Part shown: piece by piece, positions 1 through 8,510 of the stretch | Layout: each line of letters begins with the position of its first letter | Numbering within the stretch: the first letter of the stretch is position 1 | Assembly (NCBI RefSeq): GCF_003601985.1 | Contig: NZ_QZXA01000007.1 | Span: 124,001-188,000 of the forward strand | Direction: 5' to 3' | Length of the DNA: 64,000 nucleotides | From: Mesorhizobium jarvisii | Lineage (GTDB): Bacteria; Pseudomonadota; Alphaproteobacteria; Rhizobiales; Rhizobiaceae | Translations under genes and position numbers: made by a program | The notes under the pieces: model-generated | What the model saw: only the letters and a program-made list of their open reading frames with translations | What the model was told of the DNA's origin: nothing | Databases searched by the model: none

Positions 1-327
1 ATCACTATAAATGCCAATGAACAGGTGAATCTATCACCACCCACCAGCGGTCCCTACGCCGGCATCACCATTTTCGAGAACCGCGGCAACACCTCGGCCC
101 TGACGCTGAATGGCGGTGCAAATTCCGCGATCAGCGGGTTCGTCTATGCGCCGGACGCGGCGATATCCTTTGCCGGCAACTCAGATATGAGCGGTCAGGG
201 CGACTGTCTGAGGCTTGTTGGCTCGACCGTGCAGATGACTGGAAACTCATCCATCAAAACGGACTGCACGGCCGTGTTTGGAAATCGCGAGATGTATGCC
301 AGCCGCCTCATCACGCTTGTGAAATGA
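1..327 (+). CDS. TadG-like exported protein, C-terminal end (cut by window edge)
   Basis: The reading frame is open from the first base, so only about the last 108 residues are visible and the start lies outside the window. The fragment is rich in Gly, Ser, Asn and Thr with alternating beta-strand-like segments. It ends in a Cys-Leu...Val-Gly-Ser...Gly-Asn-Ser pattern that also closes the large TadG-like protein at 30626-32698, so the two are probably paralogues. An exported or surface location is inferred from that protein. No other part of its operon is visible. Confidence 0.6.
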   Translation: MTINANEQVNLSPPTSGPYAGITIFENRGNTSALTLNGGANSAISGFVYAPDAAISFAGNSDMSGQGDCLRLVGSTVQMTGNSSIKTDCTAVFGNREMYASRLITLVK

Positions 328-405
328 GCGACTAACCCGCATTTCCATCTCAGATCTTACCGCCCTGCCCGGCAAAAGCCATGATCGCCACTATGTCAGT
401 TGGGC

Positions 406-921
406 ATGACAATCGCGAAAACTGCAAACTCGCCAATCCCGGATCCGAACAGGCGCACGTTGCTCAAGGTCGCCGGCCTTGCAGCCATTGCCGCGCTTTC
501 CGCCTGCAGCACCGTCTCTGTACCGACGGGCGAAGGCGCAGGCGTCTCTTCCTCCGCCACGGCTACTCTGTCGGGCTTGCGCGCCTCAGCCGGGCTCGGC
601 CCGCTGGCGCCGGACGCCCAGCTCGAACAGGCGGCGCTGCAACAGGCCGGCTATATGGCAGCGCGCGAGCGCATGAGCCACACCACGGGCTGGGGCAAGG
701 ATTTCGCATCGCGCATGAAGGACAATGGCGTGCGGGGCGCCGCGGCCGAGAACATCGCCGAAGGCCGCTTCGACCAGCAAAAACTGTTCGACATCTGGAT
801 GCATTCGCAGGGCCACCGGCGCAACATACTCGATCAGGATTTCAGCCGCTTCGGCCTCGCCTATGTCCGCGACGGGCGTGATCCCAACCTGCGCTATTGG
901 TCGCTGGTGCTCGGCAGGTAG
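406..921 (+). CDS. CAP (SCP/PR1) domain lipoprotein
   Basis: The product is 171 aa from the ATG at 406; a TTG at 400 is also in frame and neither has a clear ribosome site. The N-terminus has twin arginines (NRRTLLK), a hydrophobic stretch and a lipobox-like LSAC, so it is probably a Tat-exported lipoprotein. The rest is a compact CAP domain, with conserved pieces such as MSHTTGWGKDF, AENIAEG, the WMHSQGHRRNIL helix and a closing RYWSLVLG strand. Bacterial CAP proteins are exported and mostly of unknown activity. Fold confidence is good; no function is claimed. Confidence 0.82.
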   Translation: MTIAKTANSPIPDPNRRTLLKVAGLAAIAALSACSTVSVPTGEGAGVSSSATATLSGLRASAGLGPLAPDAQLEQAALQQAGYMAARERMSHTTGWGKDFASRMKDNGVRGAAAENIAEGRFDQQKLFDIWMHSQGHRRNILDQDFSRFGLAYVRDGRDPNLRYWSLVLGR

Positions 922-1014
922 CGTCTTGCTGGGGCCGTTTCGGCTATTCGCCAGCACCAACCGGCACGCCAATCCCAATCCATATTGACGGCAGGCGGAC
1001 CGCCCGCCGCCGGC

Positions 1015-2550
1015 TCAGTCCATATGTACCGCAGGTGCGCCGCCGCCGGCCGGACCAGCCTTTGGCTTGCGCAGCAGGAAGACGAACGGAATGGCGGCCA
1101 GCGTCATCACCATCAGTATTTTGAAGTCGTTGACGTAGGAGATCATCATCGCCTGGAGATTGACCATACGATCGACCTCCGACAGCGCCATCGGATCGCC
1201 GCCCGCGGCCGCCGGCGAGACGGCCCAGAGATTGGGATTGAACGGGTTGATGAAGGCCGAAAGCTCGGCGTGGTTGATTTGCGTGTTGCGCACCAAGAGC
1301 ACCGTCACGACCGAGACGCCGATCGACGAGCCGAGATTGCGCACCAGGCTGAAGAGCGCGGTTGCGTCGGTGCGGTAGCGTGCGTCAAGCGTGGCGAAGG
1401 CGACCGTCGACAGCGGCACGAACACCATTCCCATGCCCAGGCCCTGGATCACGCCGGAGCTGATGATCAGCCAGTTATCCATCTGCGGGGTGAAGCTCGC
1501 CATGGTGTAGAGCGACTGCGCGGTCAGCAGAAAACCGATGACGACGAGAATCCTGGCGTCGATCTTTCCCATGATCCGCCCGACGACGAGCATCGAGATC
1601 ATCGTGCCGATACCACGCGGACCGATGACGATGCCGATGGTGATGGTCGGATAGCCGAAGATGGTCGACAGCATCGGTGGCAGCAGCGACATCGAGGCCA
1701 GGATGAGCACACCCATGACGAAGATGAACGCCAGCCCGGTCACGAAATTCTGGTCGAGAAAAATCTTCGGATCGATGAAAGGATGGTCCGCGGTCATCGT
1801 GTGAATGATGAACACCCAGAAGCCGGTGATGGCCAAGCCGAGTTCGATCCATATCTCGACCGAGGAAAACCAGTCGACCTCGCCGCCGCGATCCAGCATC
1901 AGCTGCAGCGCGCCGACGCCGAGCGATATCATGGCAAAGCCGAAGAAGTCGAAGCTGCGCACCCGCCGGGCAACGGCCGGCAGATAGGCCGCCATGCCGA
2001 GGAAGGCGACGATGCCGACCGGCAGATTTATGAAGAACACCCAGCGCCAGTTGAAATTCTCGGTCAGCCAGCCGCCCAGCGTCGGCCCCAGGATCGGTCC
2101 CAGCATGATGCCGGCGCCCCAGATGGCCATGGCCTGGCCGTGGCGCTCCTTGGGATTGATGTCGAGCAGGAATGTCTGCGACAGCGGCACGATGGCGGCG
2201 CCGAACACGCCTTGCAGCAGCCGGAACAGCACAATGGTTTCAAGGCTCCATGCCAGGCCGCACAGCATGGAGAAGATGGTGAAGCCGACCACCGCCGTCA
2301 GGAACAATTCCTTGCGGCCGAAGCGGTCGGCGAGCCAGCCGGTGACCGGCGTCATGATGGCGGCGGCGACGATATAGGAGGTCAGCACCCAGTTGATGTT
2401 GTCCGGGGAAGCGCCGAGGTCGCCCGTCATGGTCGGCAGGGCGACATTGGCGATGGTGGTGTCGAGCGCCTGCATGATCGTCGCCAGCATGAGCGCAACC
2501 GTGATCAGGCCGCGATGCGGCACTTCTCGAAATGGTTCTGGCGTGCTCAT
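1015..2550 (-). CDS. emrB: EmrB/QacA-type multidrug MFS transporter (DHA2)
   Basis: The product is 511 aa from the ATG at 2550. An upstream start at 2631 is in frame but lies inside a folded intergenic element. It is a 14-helix proton-driven drug exporter of the inner membrane. Family marks are LDTTIANVALP at about residues 29-39, motif A GWLADRFGRK at 71-80, and the antiporter motif GPILGPTLGG at 151-160. It follows emrA and marR on the same strand, so the set is a regulator / membrane-fusion / pump unit that would work with an outer-membrane channel encoded elsewhere. The spacing to emrA is unusually long, about 310 bp. Confidence 0.93.
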   Translation of the reverse strand: MSTPEPFREVPHRGLITVALMLATIMQALDTTIANVALPTMTGDLGASPDNINWVLTSYIVAAAIMTPVTGWLADRFGRKELFLTAVVGFTIFSMLCGLAWSLETIVLFRLLQGVFGAAIVPLSQTFLLDINPKERHGQAMAIWGAGIMLGPILGPTLGGWLTENFNWRWVFFINLPVGIVAFLGMAAYLPAVARRVRSFDFFGFAMISLGVGALQLMLDRGGEVDWFSSVEIWIELGLAITGFWVFIIHTMTADHPFIDPKIFLDQNFVTGLAFIFVMGVLILASMSLLPPMLSTIFGYPTITIGIVIGPRGIGTMISMLVVGRIMGKIDARILVVIGFLLTAQSLYTMASFTPQMDNWLIISSGVIQGLGMGMVFVPLSTVAFATLDARYRTDATALFSLVRNLGSSIGVSVVTVLLVRNTQINHAELSAFINPFNPNLWAVSPAAAGGDPMALSEVDRMVNLQAMMISYVNDFKILMVMTLAAIPFVFLLRKPKAGPAGGGAPAVHMD

Positions 2551-2592
2551 GATGCGGAACTTCCAGCCGGTAACAAAAACGTGTACACAGGG

Positions 2593-2710
2593 GTTTCCGG
2601 GCGGCAAAGCCTTCCGTTGAGAGACCTTCATCGCGGTGGGACGCGGTTATCGATGTGGGGGTTACATCGACCGAAAGTCTCTGATGAGCGGATGCCTGCC
2701 GCCCGGAAAC
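2593..2710. repeat. Folded intergenic element between emrA and emrB
   Basis: A perfect 14-bp inverted repeat (GTTTCCGGGCGGCA at 2593-2606 and its complement at 2697-2710) encloses two further pairings on nearly the same axis: AGAGAC 2620-2625 with GTCTCT 2677-2682, and TCGATGT 2650-2656 with ACATCGA 2664-2670. A small hairpin (GGACC GAAG GGTCC, 2711-2724) follows. The emrA-emrB transcript would form one long stem here. It may be an mRNA processing or stability element, or a repeat family member. I see no convincing gene in 2551-2860. Confidence 0.6.
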
Positions 2711-2860
2711 ATGAGGACCGAAGGGTCCGTGTCGAAGATTTCAGATTTCAGCCAGGCCGCGACGCGGCTTGAACCAAACGCTGATCCTTCTCACTCCTCC
2801 CCCCAGACCAATCCTTGGCTGTCCGCCGCCACCTGCCAGGCGCCGCGGACTTCCGCCGAC

Positions 2861-4039
2861 TTACTGCACGACCTCGCCAGCCGTGGCGTGGCCGAATATG
2901 GCGGGAAAGCCGCGGGCAACGCCGGTATCGACGGTGACCGAGGCGCTCATGCCGGTCCGCAGCGCCATCTTGGCGTCGGGATCGGTCAGTTCCAGTCGCA
3001 CCGGGATGCGTTGCGTGACCTTGACCCAGTTGCCGGTGGCGTTCTGGGCGGGCAGCAGCGAGAATTCTGCGCCCGTTCCCGCACCGATCGCCTTGACCGT
3101 CGCCTCGAAGGTCTTGCCCGGATAGGTATCGACGACGATCTCAGCCTTCTGGCCCGGCTTCATGTTGGTGAGCTGGGTTTCCTTGAAATTGGCATCGATC
3201 CAGGTGTCGTCGGTCTCGACCAGCGAAAACAGCGGCGTGCCGGAGCCGACGAACTGGCCGACCTTGAAGGACGAGGCCTGGGAGATGACGCCATCGGCGG
3301 GCGCCTTCACCGTGGTCCGCGCCAGGTCGTAGGCGGCCTTGTCGCGCGCGGCGAGCGCGGCCATTACGGTCGGATGCTTGTCGGTTTCGATATCGGGATT
3401 GCCGCCGAGCGCGGCCTTGGCGCTGATGATGCCCTGCTGGGCGACGGCGACCTGCTGCTTTGCCTTGTCGAGGTCGTTGCGGGCCTCGTCCAAAGACGAT
3501 TTGGCGTTGATGCCCTTCTGCGCGAGATCGGCGGCGCGGTCGTACTGCGACTGGGCGTAGTCGACCTCGCTGCTGGCGGACTTCTCCTGCGCCATCGACT
3601 GGCTGTAGGCGGCGCGCAGCTGCTCGACATTGAGGCGCGCGGCGGCAACCGCGGCGTCGGCCTGGGCAAGCGCGATCCGGTAAGGCTCGGGATCGATGGT
3701 GAACAGAAGGTCGCCCTGCTTGACCATCTGATGGTCTGTTATGGCAACCTGGACGATGCGGCCGGCCGTGTCGGAGGCGATCGACACCTTGGCCTGCTGC
3801 AGATTGGCGTTCTCCGTCTCCTGATAGCGGCCGCCGGTCACCCAGACATAGCCGCCACCGATAACCAGCGCCGCCGGCAAGACAAGCATCAGGAAGAAGC
3901 GGCCCATGCGGCGCTTCTTTTTCGGCGCCGGGACCGGCTGCACGGGAGGAGCGACCGCGACAGGAGCGGCGGCCGGCTGGGCCGGCGCTTCCATCTCCAC
4001 CTTGGCGGCGTTTTCGTCGACTTTGGCTACCGCGTTCAT
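2861..4039 (-). CDS. emrA: EmrA/HlyD-family membrane fusion protein
   Basis: The product is 392 aa. A Pro/Ala-rich cytoplasmic N-terminus ending in KKKRR is followed by one transmembrane helix at about residues 48-67, then a lipoyl-type half-domain, a long alpha-helical hairpin and a beta-barrel, as expected for the EmrA branch of adaptor proteins. It should link the EmrB pump to an outer-membrane TolC-type channel across the periplasm. Its ATG overlaps the stop of the upstream marR gene in an ATGA junction, so the two are translationally coupled. Confidence 0.93.
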   Translation of the reverse strand: MNAVAKVDENAAKVEMEAPAQPAAAPVAVAPPVQPVPAPKKKRRMGRFFLMLVLPAALVIGGGYVWVTGGRYQETENANLQQAKVSIASDTAGRIVQVAITDHQMVKQGDLLFTIDPEPYRIALAQADAAVAAARLNVEQLRAAYSQSMAQEKSASSEVDYAQSQYDRAADLAQKGINAKSSLDEARNDLDKAKQQVAVAQQGIISAKAALGGNPDIETDKHPTVMAALAARDKAAYDLARTTVKAPADGVISQASSFKVGQFVGSGTPLFSLVETDDTWIDANFKETQLTNMKPGQKAEIVVDTYPGKTFEATVKAIGAGTGAEFSLLPAQNATGNWVKVTQRIPVRLELTDPDAKMALRTGMSASVTVDTGVARGFPAIFGHATAGEVVQ

Positions 4040-4509
4040 GCTGCTGCGCCTTTCGTAGGCTCGACTTTTTCCGAGGTATCGCCGTCGGCGAGATTCTGCG
4101 CCATCGCATCGAGCGCCCTGATCAGCACGCGACGGTCCTCCGGCGAAACGCCGACGAGCGATTCCTCATAGACTTCGCCGGCCAGGCTCTTGACCTCCGC
4201 ATAGGCGGCGCTCGCCTTGGCCGTCGGGAAGATCATGCGCACGCGGCGGTCGGCAGCGTCGGCGCGGCGTTCGATCCAGCCGCCCTCCTCCATCCGGTCG
4301 ACGAGGCGCGAGACACTGATCGGCTCGATTTCGAGCAATTCCGCGAGCCGGGCCTGGGTGACGCCCTCCTCCTTGGCGACACGCACCATCAGGCGCCATT
4401 GCGCCGACGACAGGCCGAGCCCGCTGGCGCGCGTCTCGAAACGCTTGCGCATCAGGCGCTGCACGTCGTGGATCAAAAATCCCAATCTGTCGATGCCATC
4501 AGAAACCAT
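4036..4509 (-). CDS. MarR-family transcriptional regulator
   Basis: The product is 157 aa. It has a winged helix-turn-helix (GVTQARLAELLEIEPISVSR, then the wing GGWIERRADAADRRVRM) between dimerisation helices, the normal MarR layout and length. It is the first gene of the marR-emrA-emrB unit and overlaps emrA by four bases. MarR proteins in this position usually repress their own operon until a phenolic or lipophilic ligand binds. The imperfect palindrome just upstream (4521-4540) is the likely operator. Confidence 0.92.
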   Translation of the reverse strand: MVSDGIDRLGFLIHDVQRLMRKRFETRASGLGLSSAQWRLMVRVAKEEGVTQARLAELLEIEPISVSRLVDRMEEGGWIERRADAADRRVRMIFPTAKASAAYAEVKSLAGEVYEESLVGVSPEDRRVLIRALDAMAQNLADGDTSEKVEPTKGAAA

Positions 4510-4520
4510 GAGCGATATAT

Positions 4521-4540
4521 ATAATAAGCGTGCTTACTAT
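4521..4540. promoter_or_regulatory. Candidate MarR operator
   Basis: This 20-bp imperfect palindrome (ATAATAAGCG/TGCTTACTAT, 8 of 10 positions symmetric) lies 12 bp upstream of the marR start codon inside an AT-rich patch that could also carry the minus-strand -10 region. Position and symmetry fit autorepression by the adjacent MarR protein. Binding is inferred. Confidence 0.5.
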
Positions 4541-4727
4541 TCAAGCACCGTGTCGTTCAGAAGCCGGCAAATGTGCATGCCCACACCGACCGTCGACGAT
4601 TGGTCGACGCCTCAGCAACCGATGCGCGGCAGCCGGGCAGTGAGAGTCGCCGTTTTGGGCGCTGCAGCCGCTGGTCGCGTATGACATATTCATGTACAGC
4701 GCAGGTCAGGATCGGGGGATCGACGCC

Positions 4728-5336
4728 ATGCCGACGCTTTACGCGCTCAAGCCGGCTTTCCAGGGAAGACTGCGGCCGCTGGTCAGCCAGCTGGCGGCGA
4801 ACGGCGTCACCGCAAACAGCATCACCATCCTGGCGGCCCTGATGTCGATCGTGGCTGGAGCGGCCATCGCGATCCTGCACGAATGGCGCTGGCTGCTGCT
4901 ACTCATTCCCGTGGTGCTGTTCGTGCGCATGGCGCTCAATGCGGTGGATGGCATGCTGGCACGCGAACATGGCCAGGCTTCGACGCTCGGCATGTATCTG
5001 AACGAGATTTGCGATGTCGTTTCGGACCTGGCACTCACCCTGCCTTTCGCGGTCTTTCCGCTGTTCAGCGCATGGGGCGTCATCGCCTTCGCCATCGCCG
5101 CGGTGCTGGCCGAGTTCGCCGGCGTGCTCGGCATCGCCGCCGGGATCGGGCGCAACTATGCCGGTCCGTTCGGCAAGAGCGACAGGGCGCTGGCACTGAG
5201 CGTGGTGGCGGTCCTGTGCGCTGCCGGGCTGTGGCCGGTATCCATCGCGCCTTTTGTGTTTCCGGCCATGGCAACGCTTTCGCTGCTGACCGCCATAAAC
5301 CGGATACGCGCCGGTCTTATTGGCAGCGCCAGTTGA
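4728..5336 (+). CDS. ynbA: CDP-alcohol phosphatidyltransferase family protein, YnbA-like
   Basis: The product is 202 aa from the ATG at 4728, which has a GGGGGAT ribosome site; the ATG at 4692 has none. It is an inner-membrane protein with about six helices. CDP-alcohol phosphotransferases join a CDP-activated lipid to an alcohol using the signature DxxDGxxAR(x8)GxxxDxxxD. Here the positions read N71, D74-G75, A78-R79, G88, N92, D96, so two of the four acidic residues are Asn. From memory E. coli YnbA has the same changes, which would make them a subfamily trait. It opens a six-gene lipid operon; the true substrate is unknown. Confidence 0.85.
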   Translation: MPTLYALKPAFQGRLRPLVSQLAANGVTANSITILAALMSIVAGAAIAILHEWRWLLLLIPVVLFVRMALNAVDGMLAREHGQASTLGMYLNEICDVVSDLALTLPFAVFPLFSAWGVIAFAIAAVLAEFAGVLGIAAGIGRNYAGPFGKSDRALALSVVAVLCAAGLWPVSIAPFVFPAMATLSLLTAINRIRAGLIGSAS

Positions 5337-5371
5337 GCACCGGGCTCGCGATGCCGCCAGAGGGGAAGACG

Positions 5372-7156
5372 ATGATGCACGGACCAATTGCAGCGGTTGC
5401 GGAAAGCCCTGCGCGGCAGGCACAAGAGCGTGTCTTCCACAGCCATGACGGAACGGAAATCTTTTACCGGTTCTGGCCGGCGGCCTCCGCCGATGCCAAG
5501 GGCGCTGTGGTGCTCTTCCATCGCGGCCATGAGCATGGCGGCCGCATGGCCCATCTCGTCGACGAACTGCAGATGCCGGATCATGCCTTCTATGCCTGGG
5601 ATGCCCGCGGCAATGGCCGTTCGTCCGGTGAACGCGGCTATGCTCCGTCCTTCTCGGCGCTGGTGCGCGACATCGACTGCCTCATGCGCGAGATGGCCGC
5701 CAGGGACGGCTTCGCTACGCAGGACATCGCGCTGATCGCGCAGTCTTTCGGCGCCGTGCTTGCCGCCGCCTGGGTGCACGATTATGCGCCGAAACTGCGC
5801 GCCATGGTGCTGGCCTCGCCGGCCTTTTCGGTCAAGCTCTACGTGCCCTTCGCCAAGGAGGGCATCGCGCTCTGGCAGAAGCTCAAGGGCCGTTTTTTCG
5901 TCAACTCCTACGTCAAGGCGAAATTCCTGACCCACGATCCCGTGCGCATCGCTACCTTCGAGAGCGACCCGCTGATCACGCGGCCGATCGCCTCCAACAT
6001 CCTGGTCGAACTCTACCAGCACGCCGCTCGCATCGTTTCGGACGCCCGCGCCATGACCGTGCCGACGCAACTTCTGCTTTCGGGAAGCGACTGGGTGGTG
6101 CGCCACGCCCCGCAGCACGAATTCTTCGTCAATCTCGGCAGCCGGACCAAGGAACGCCACGTGTTGCCGGGCTTCTTCCACGACACGCTGGGCGAGCGCG
6201 ACCGGGCACAGGCCCTCGACCTGATCCGGCCGTTCCTGACCAGGCAGTTCACGACGCCGGACGCGCCCGTTGACCTCAAGCAGGCGGATATTGCCGGATA
6301 CACGCGCGACGAGGCCGAACGGCTTGCCTCGCCACTGGATCTGTTGTCGCCCAGGGGCCTTTATTGGGCATTCAGCCGCGCCTCCATCCGCATGGGCGCC
6401 TGGGTTTCGTCGGGCATGAAGGCCGGTGTCACCACCGGCTTCGATTCCGGCTCGACGCTGGACTATGTCTATGAAAACGAGGCACGAGGGCTGACGCCGC
6501 TTGGCCGCTTCGTGGACCGCATCTTCCTGGAGGCCATAGGCTGGCGCGGCATCCGCCAGCGCAAGCTGCATCTGGAAGAACTGATCGGCACCGCGCTATC
6601 GACACTCAAGGCCGCCGGCCGCGCCGCCCACATTCTCGACATCGCCGCCGGCCACGGCCGCTATGTTCTCGATGCGATCGTCAAGAGCCCCGATCAGCCG
6701 GCAAGCGTGCGCCTGCAGGATTATTCCGACCTCAATGTCGGGCTTGGCCGCAAGCTGATCGCCGAGCGGCAATTGCCGGCCAGCGTCTCGTTCCGGCGCG
6801 CCGACGCTTTCGATGCCGACATGCTCGCCGCTATCGATCCCGCGCCGGACCTCGCCATCGTTTCCGGCCTCTACGAACTGTTCTCGGACAATGCGATGAT
6901 CGCCCGCTCGCTTGGCGGACTGGCCCGCGCCATGCAGCCGGGCAGTCTGCTCATCTACACCAACCAGCCCTGGCATCCGCAGCTCGAGATGATCGCGCGC
7001 AGCCTGACGTCCCATCGCGGCGGCCAGGCATGGGTCATGCGCCGGCGCACGCAAGGTGAGATGGACCAGCTCGTCGAAGCCGCCGGTTTCGAGAAGCTCG
7101 ATCAACGCATCGACCAATGGGGCATCTTCACCGTCTCGGTCGCACGGCGCCTGTAG
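5372..7156 (+). CDS. ynbC: Alpha/beta-hydrolase and SAM-methyltransferase fusion, YnbC-like
   Basis: The product is 594 aa from the ATG at 5372, chosen for the AGGGGA site six bases upstream; an ATG at 5351 is also in frame. Residues about 20-305 form a monoacylglycerol-lipase-like hydrolase with the nucleophile elbow AQSFGA (Ser125). Residues about 330-594 form a class I methyltransferase whose SAM loop reads DIAAGHGRY from D423. E. coli YnbC has the same fusion and similar length. It probably deacylates and methylates a lipid or lipid-linked intermediate made by its neighbours. It lies 35 bp after ynbA and 13 bp before ynbD. Confidence 0.87.
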   Translation: MMHGPIAAVAESPARQAQERVFHSHDGTEIFYRFWPAASADAKGAVVLFHRGHEHGGRMAHLVDELQMPDHAFYAWDARGNGRSSGERGYAPSFSALVRDIDCLMREMAARDGFATQDIALIAQSFGAVLAAAWVHDYAPKLRAMVLASPAFSVKLYVPFAKEGIALWQKLKGRFFVNSYVKAKFLTHDPVRIATFESDPLITRPIASNILVELYQHAARIVSDARAMTVPTQLLLSGSDWVVRHAPQHEFFVNLGSRTKERHVLPGFFHDTLGERDRAQALDLIRPFLTRQFTTPDAPVDLKQADIAGYTRDEAERLASPLDLLSPRGLYWAFSRASIRMGAWVSSGMKAGVTTGFDSGSTLDYVYENEARGLTPLGRFVDRIFLEAIGWRGIRQRKLHLEELIGTALSTLKAAGRAAHILDIAAGHGRYVLDAIVKSPDQPASVRLQDYSDLNVGLGRKLIAERQLPASVSFRRADAFDADMLAAIDPAPDLAIVSGLYELFSDNAMIARSLGGLARAMQPGSLLIYTNQPWHPQLEMIARSLTSHRGGQAWVMRRRTQGEMDQLVEAAGFEKLDQRIDQWGIFTVSVARRL

Positions 7157-7169
7157 GACCCGCCGAGGC

Positions 7170-8510
7170 ATGCCGACTGACCCTGAAGCTTCGCAATCCG
7201 CAGCCATCGTCGCCGCCGAACCCTATGGCCGTGTGATTGTCAGGGCTGCATTGTGGCTGGCGTTCCTGGCGCCGTTCTTCTACCTGACCTATGGCTTGGC
7301 CAACTGGCTGGCGTCGCGGCGCGACGACGTCGGCAGCATCGTGTTCTCCTGGGAACACAGCATCCCGTTCGTCGCCTGGACCATCGTGCCCTACTGGTCG
7401 ATCAACCTGTTCTACGGCCTGTCGCTGCTGCTTAACGACAACCGGCAAGGGGTCGACCGCCTGGCCGGCCGCTATCTCACAGCGCAACTCGTCGCCGTCA
7501 CCTGCTTCATCCTGTTCCCGCTGACCGCGACGTTCGTGCGGCCGGAAACGACCGGCCTGCCGGGCTTCATGTTTGCCGTGCTTGGCGGCTTCGACAAACC
7601 GTTCAACCAGGCGCCCTCGCTGCACATCGCCCTGCTGGTGATCATCTGGGACCATTGGCGCCACCGCCTCGGTCGCCTTCTCCTGCCGCTCTGGCACGGC
7701 TGGTGCTTCCTGATCGGCGCCTCGGTGCTGACGACCTGGCAGCATCATTTCATCGACATCCCGACCGGCGCGCTGCTCGGTTTTTTCGCGCTCTGGCTGT
7801 TTCCGCGCAACGGTGAATTGCCGTTTTCAGGTGCCCGGCCGACCAGCGATGCGAAAGCCCGCCGGCTGGCACTGTTCTATGCACTGGGCGCCGTCCTTGC
7901 GCTGGCCGCCGCCGCGTTCGGCGCGTTCTTTTCGGCCGTCGCGCTCTTCCTGCTTTGGCCAGCCTTGGCGCTGGCCATCGTCGCGCTTGCCTATGCCGGG
8001 GCCGGTTCGAAAGTGTTCCAGAAATCCGCGGATGGCAGCATCACGCTTGCATGCCGCCTCCTCCTCCTGCCGTACCGTCTTGGCGCCAGGACAAACATAT
8101 GGGCCTGGACGCGCAATCTTGCTCCGCAGGTGGCGGTTGCCGACAGCGTCTTTCTCGGGCGTTTTCCCACCGCAAGCGAGGCCAACGGCTTCGGCACGGT
8201 CATCGACCTCGCCGCCGAACTTGAAAGGCCGGCGGGAGCGACTTGCCGCTGGATCGCCTTTCCGATGGTCGACCTGTTGCCGCCGCCGTTGATGGTGCAG
8301 CAACAGGCAGCCGGCGCGCTGGAGAAAGCGCGCCGCGACGGCACGGTGCTTGTCTGCTGCGCGCTCGGTTTCCAGCGCAGCGCCGGCGTCGTCGCCGAAT
8401 GGCTGGTGGTGACCGGCAGAGCCAGGACGCCGGCCCGGGCTCGCGAGATGCTGAGCGCCGCCGGCCGGCCTGTTCATCTTGTCGAGGCAACGGAGCGGGC
8501 GGCATCATGA
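7170..8510 (+). CDS. ynbD: PAP2-like membrane phosphatase with dual-specificity phosphatase domain, YnbD-like
   Basis: The product is 446 aa. The N-terminal two thirds is polytopic and carries a PAP2-like core: PSLH at residues 149-152 and a WQHHFIDIP segment with H192/H193 and D196. The C-terminal part is a cysteine phosphatase with the C(x)5R loop at C397-R403 (CALGFQR). The residue before the catalytic Cys is another Cys, where most such enzymes have His. PAP2 proteins remove phosphate from lipid phosphates. E. coli YnbD has the same two-domain design. The stop overlaps the next start (ATGA). Confidence 0.86.
   Translation: MPTDPEASQSAAIVAAEPYGRVIVRAALWLAFLAPFFYLTYGLANWLASRRDDVGSIVFSWEHSIPFVAWTIVPYWSINLFYGLSLLLNDNRQGVDRLAGRYLTAQLVAVTCFILFPLTATFVRPETTGLPGFMFAVLGGFDKPFNQAPSLHIALLVIIWDHWRHRLGRLLLPLWHGWCFLIGASVLTTWQHHFIDIPTGALLGFFALWLFPRNGELPFSGARPTSDAKARRLALFYALGAVLALAAAAFGAFFSAVALFLLWPALALAIVALAYAGAGSKVFQKSADGSITLACRLLLLPYRLGARTNIWAWTRNLAPQVAVADSVFLGRFPTASEANGFGTVIDLAAELERPAGATCRWIAFPMVDLLPPPLMVQQQAAGALEKARRDGTVLVCCALGFQRSAGVVAEWLVVTGRARTPARAREMLSAAGRPVHLVEATERAAS

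Noticed and set aside
985..2772. Very long open frame (about 595 codons) on the + strand across emrB
   Set aside because: It is antisense to a clear 14-helix transporter, has low-complexity His/Arg/Asp-rich content typical of reverse frames in GC-rich genes, and lacks a ribosome site.
7170..8510. A fused undecaprenyl-pyrophosphate phosphatase
   Set aside because: The PAP2 core and C-terminal Cys phosphatase fit YnbD better, and the lipid-operon context supports that.
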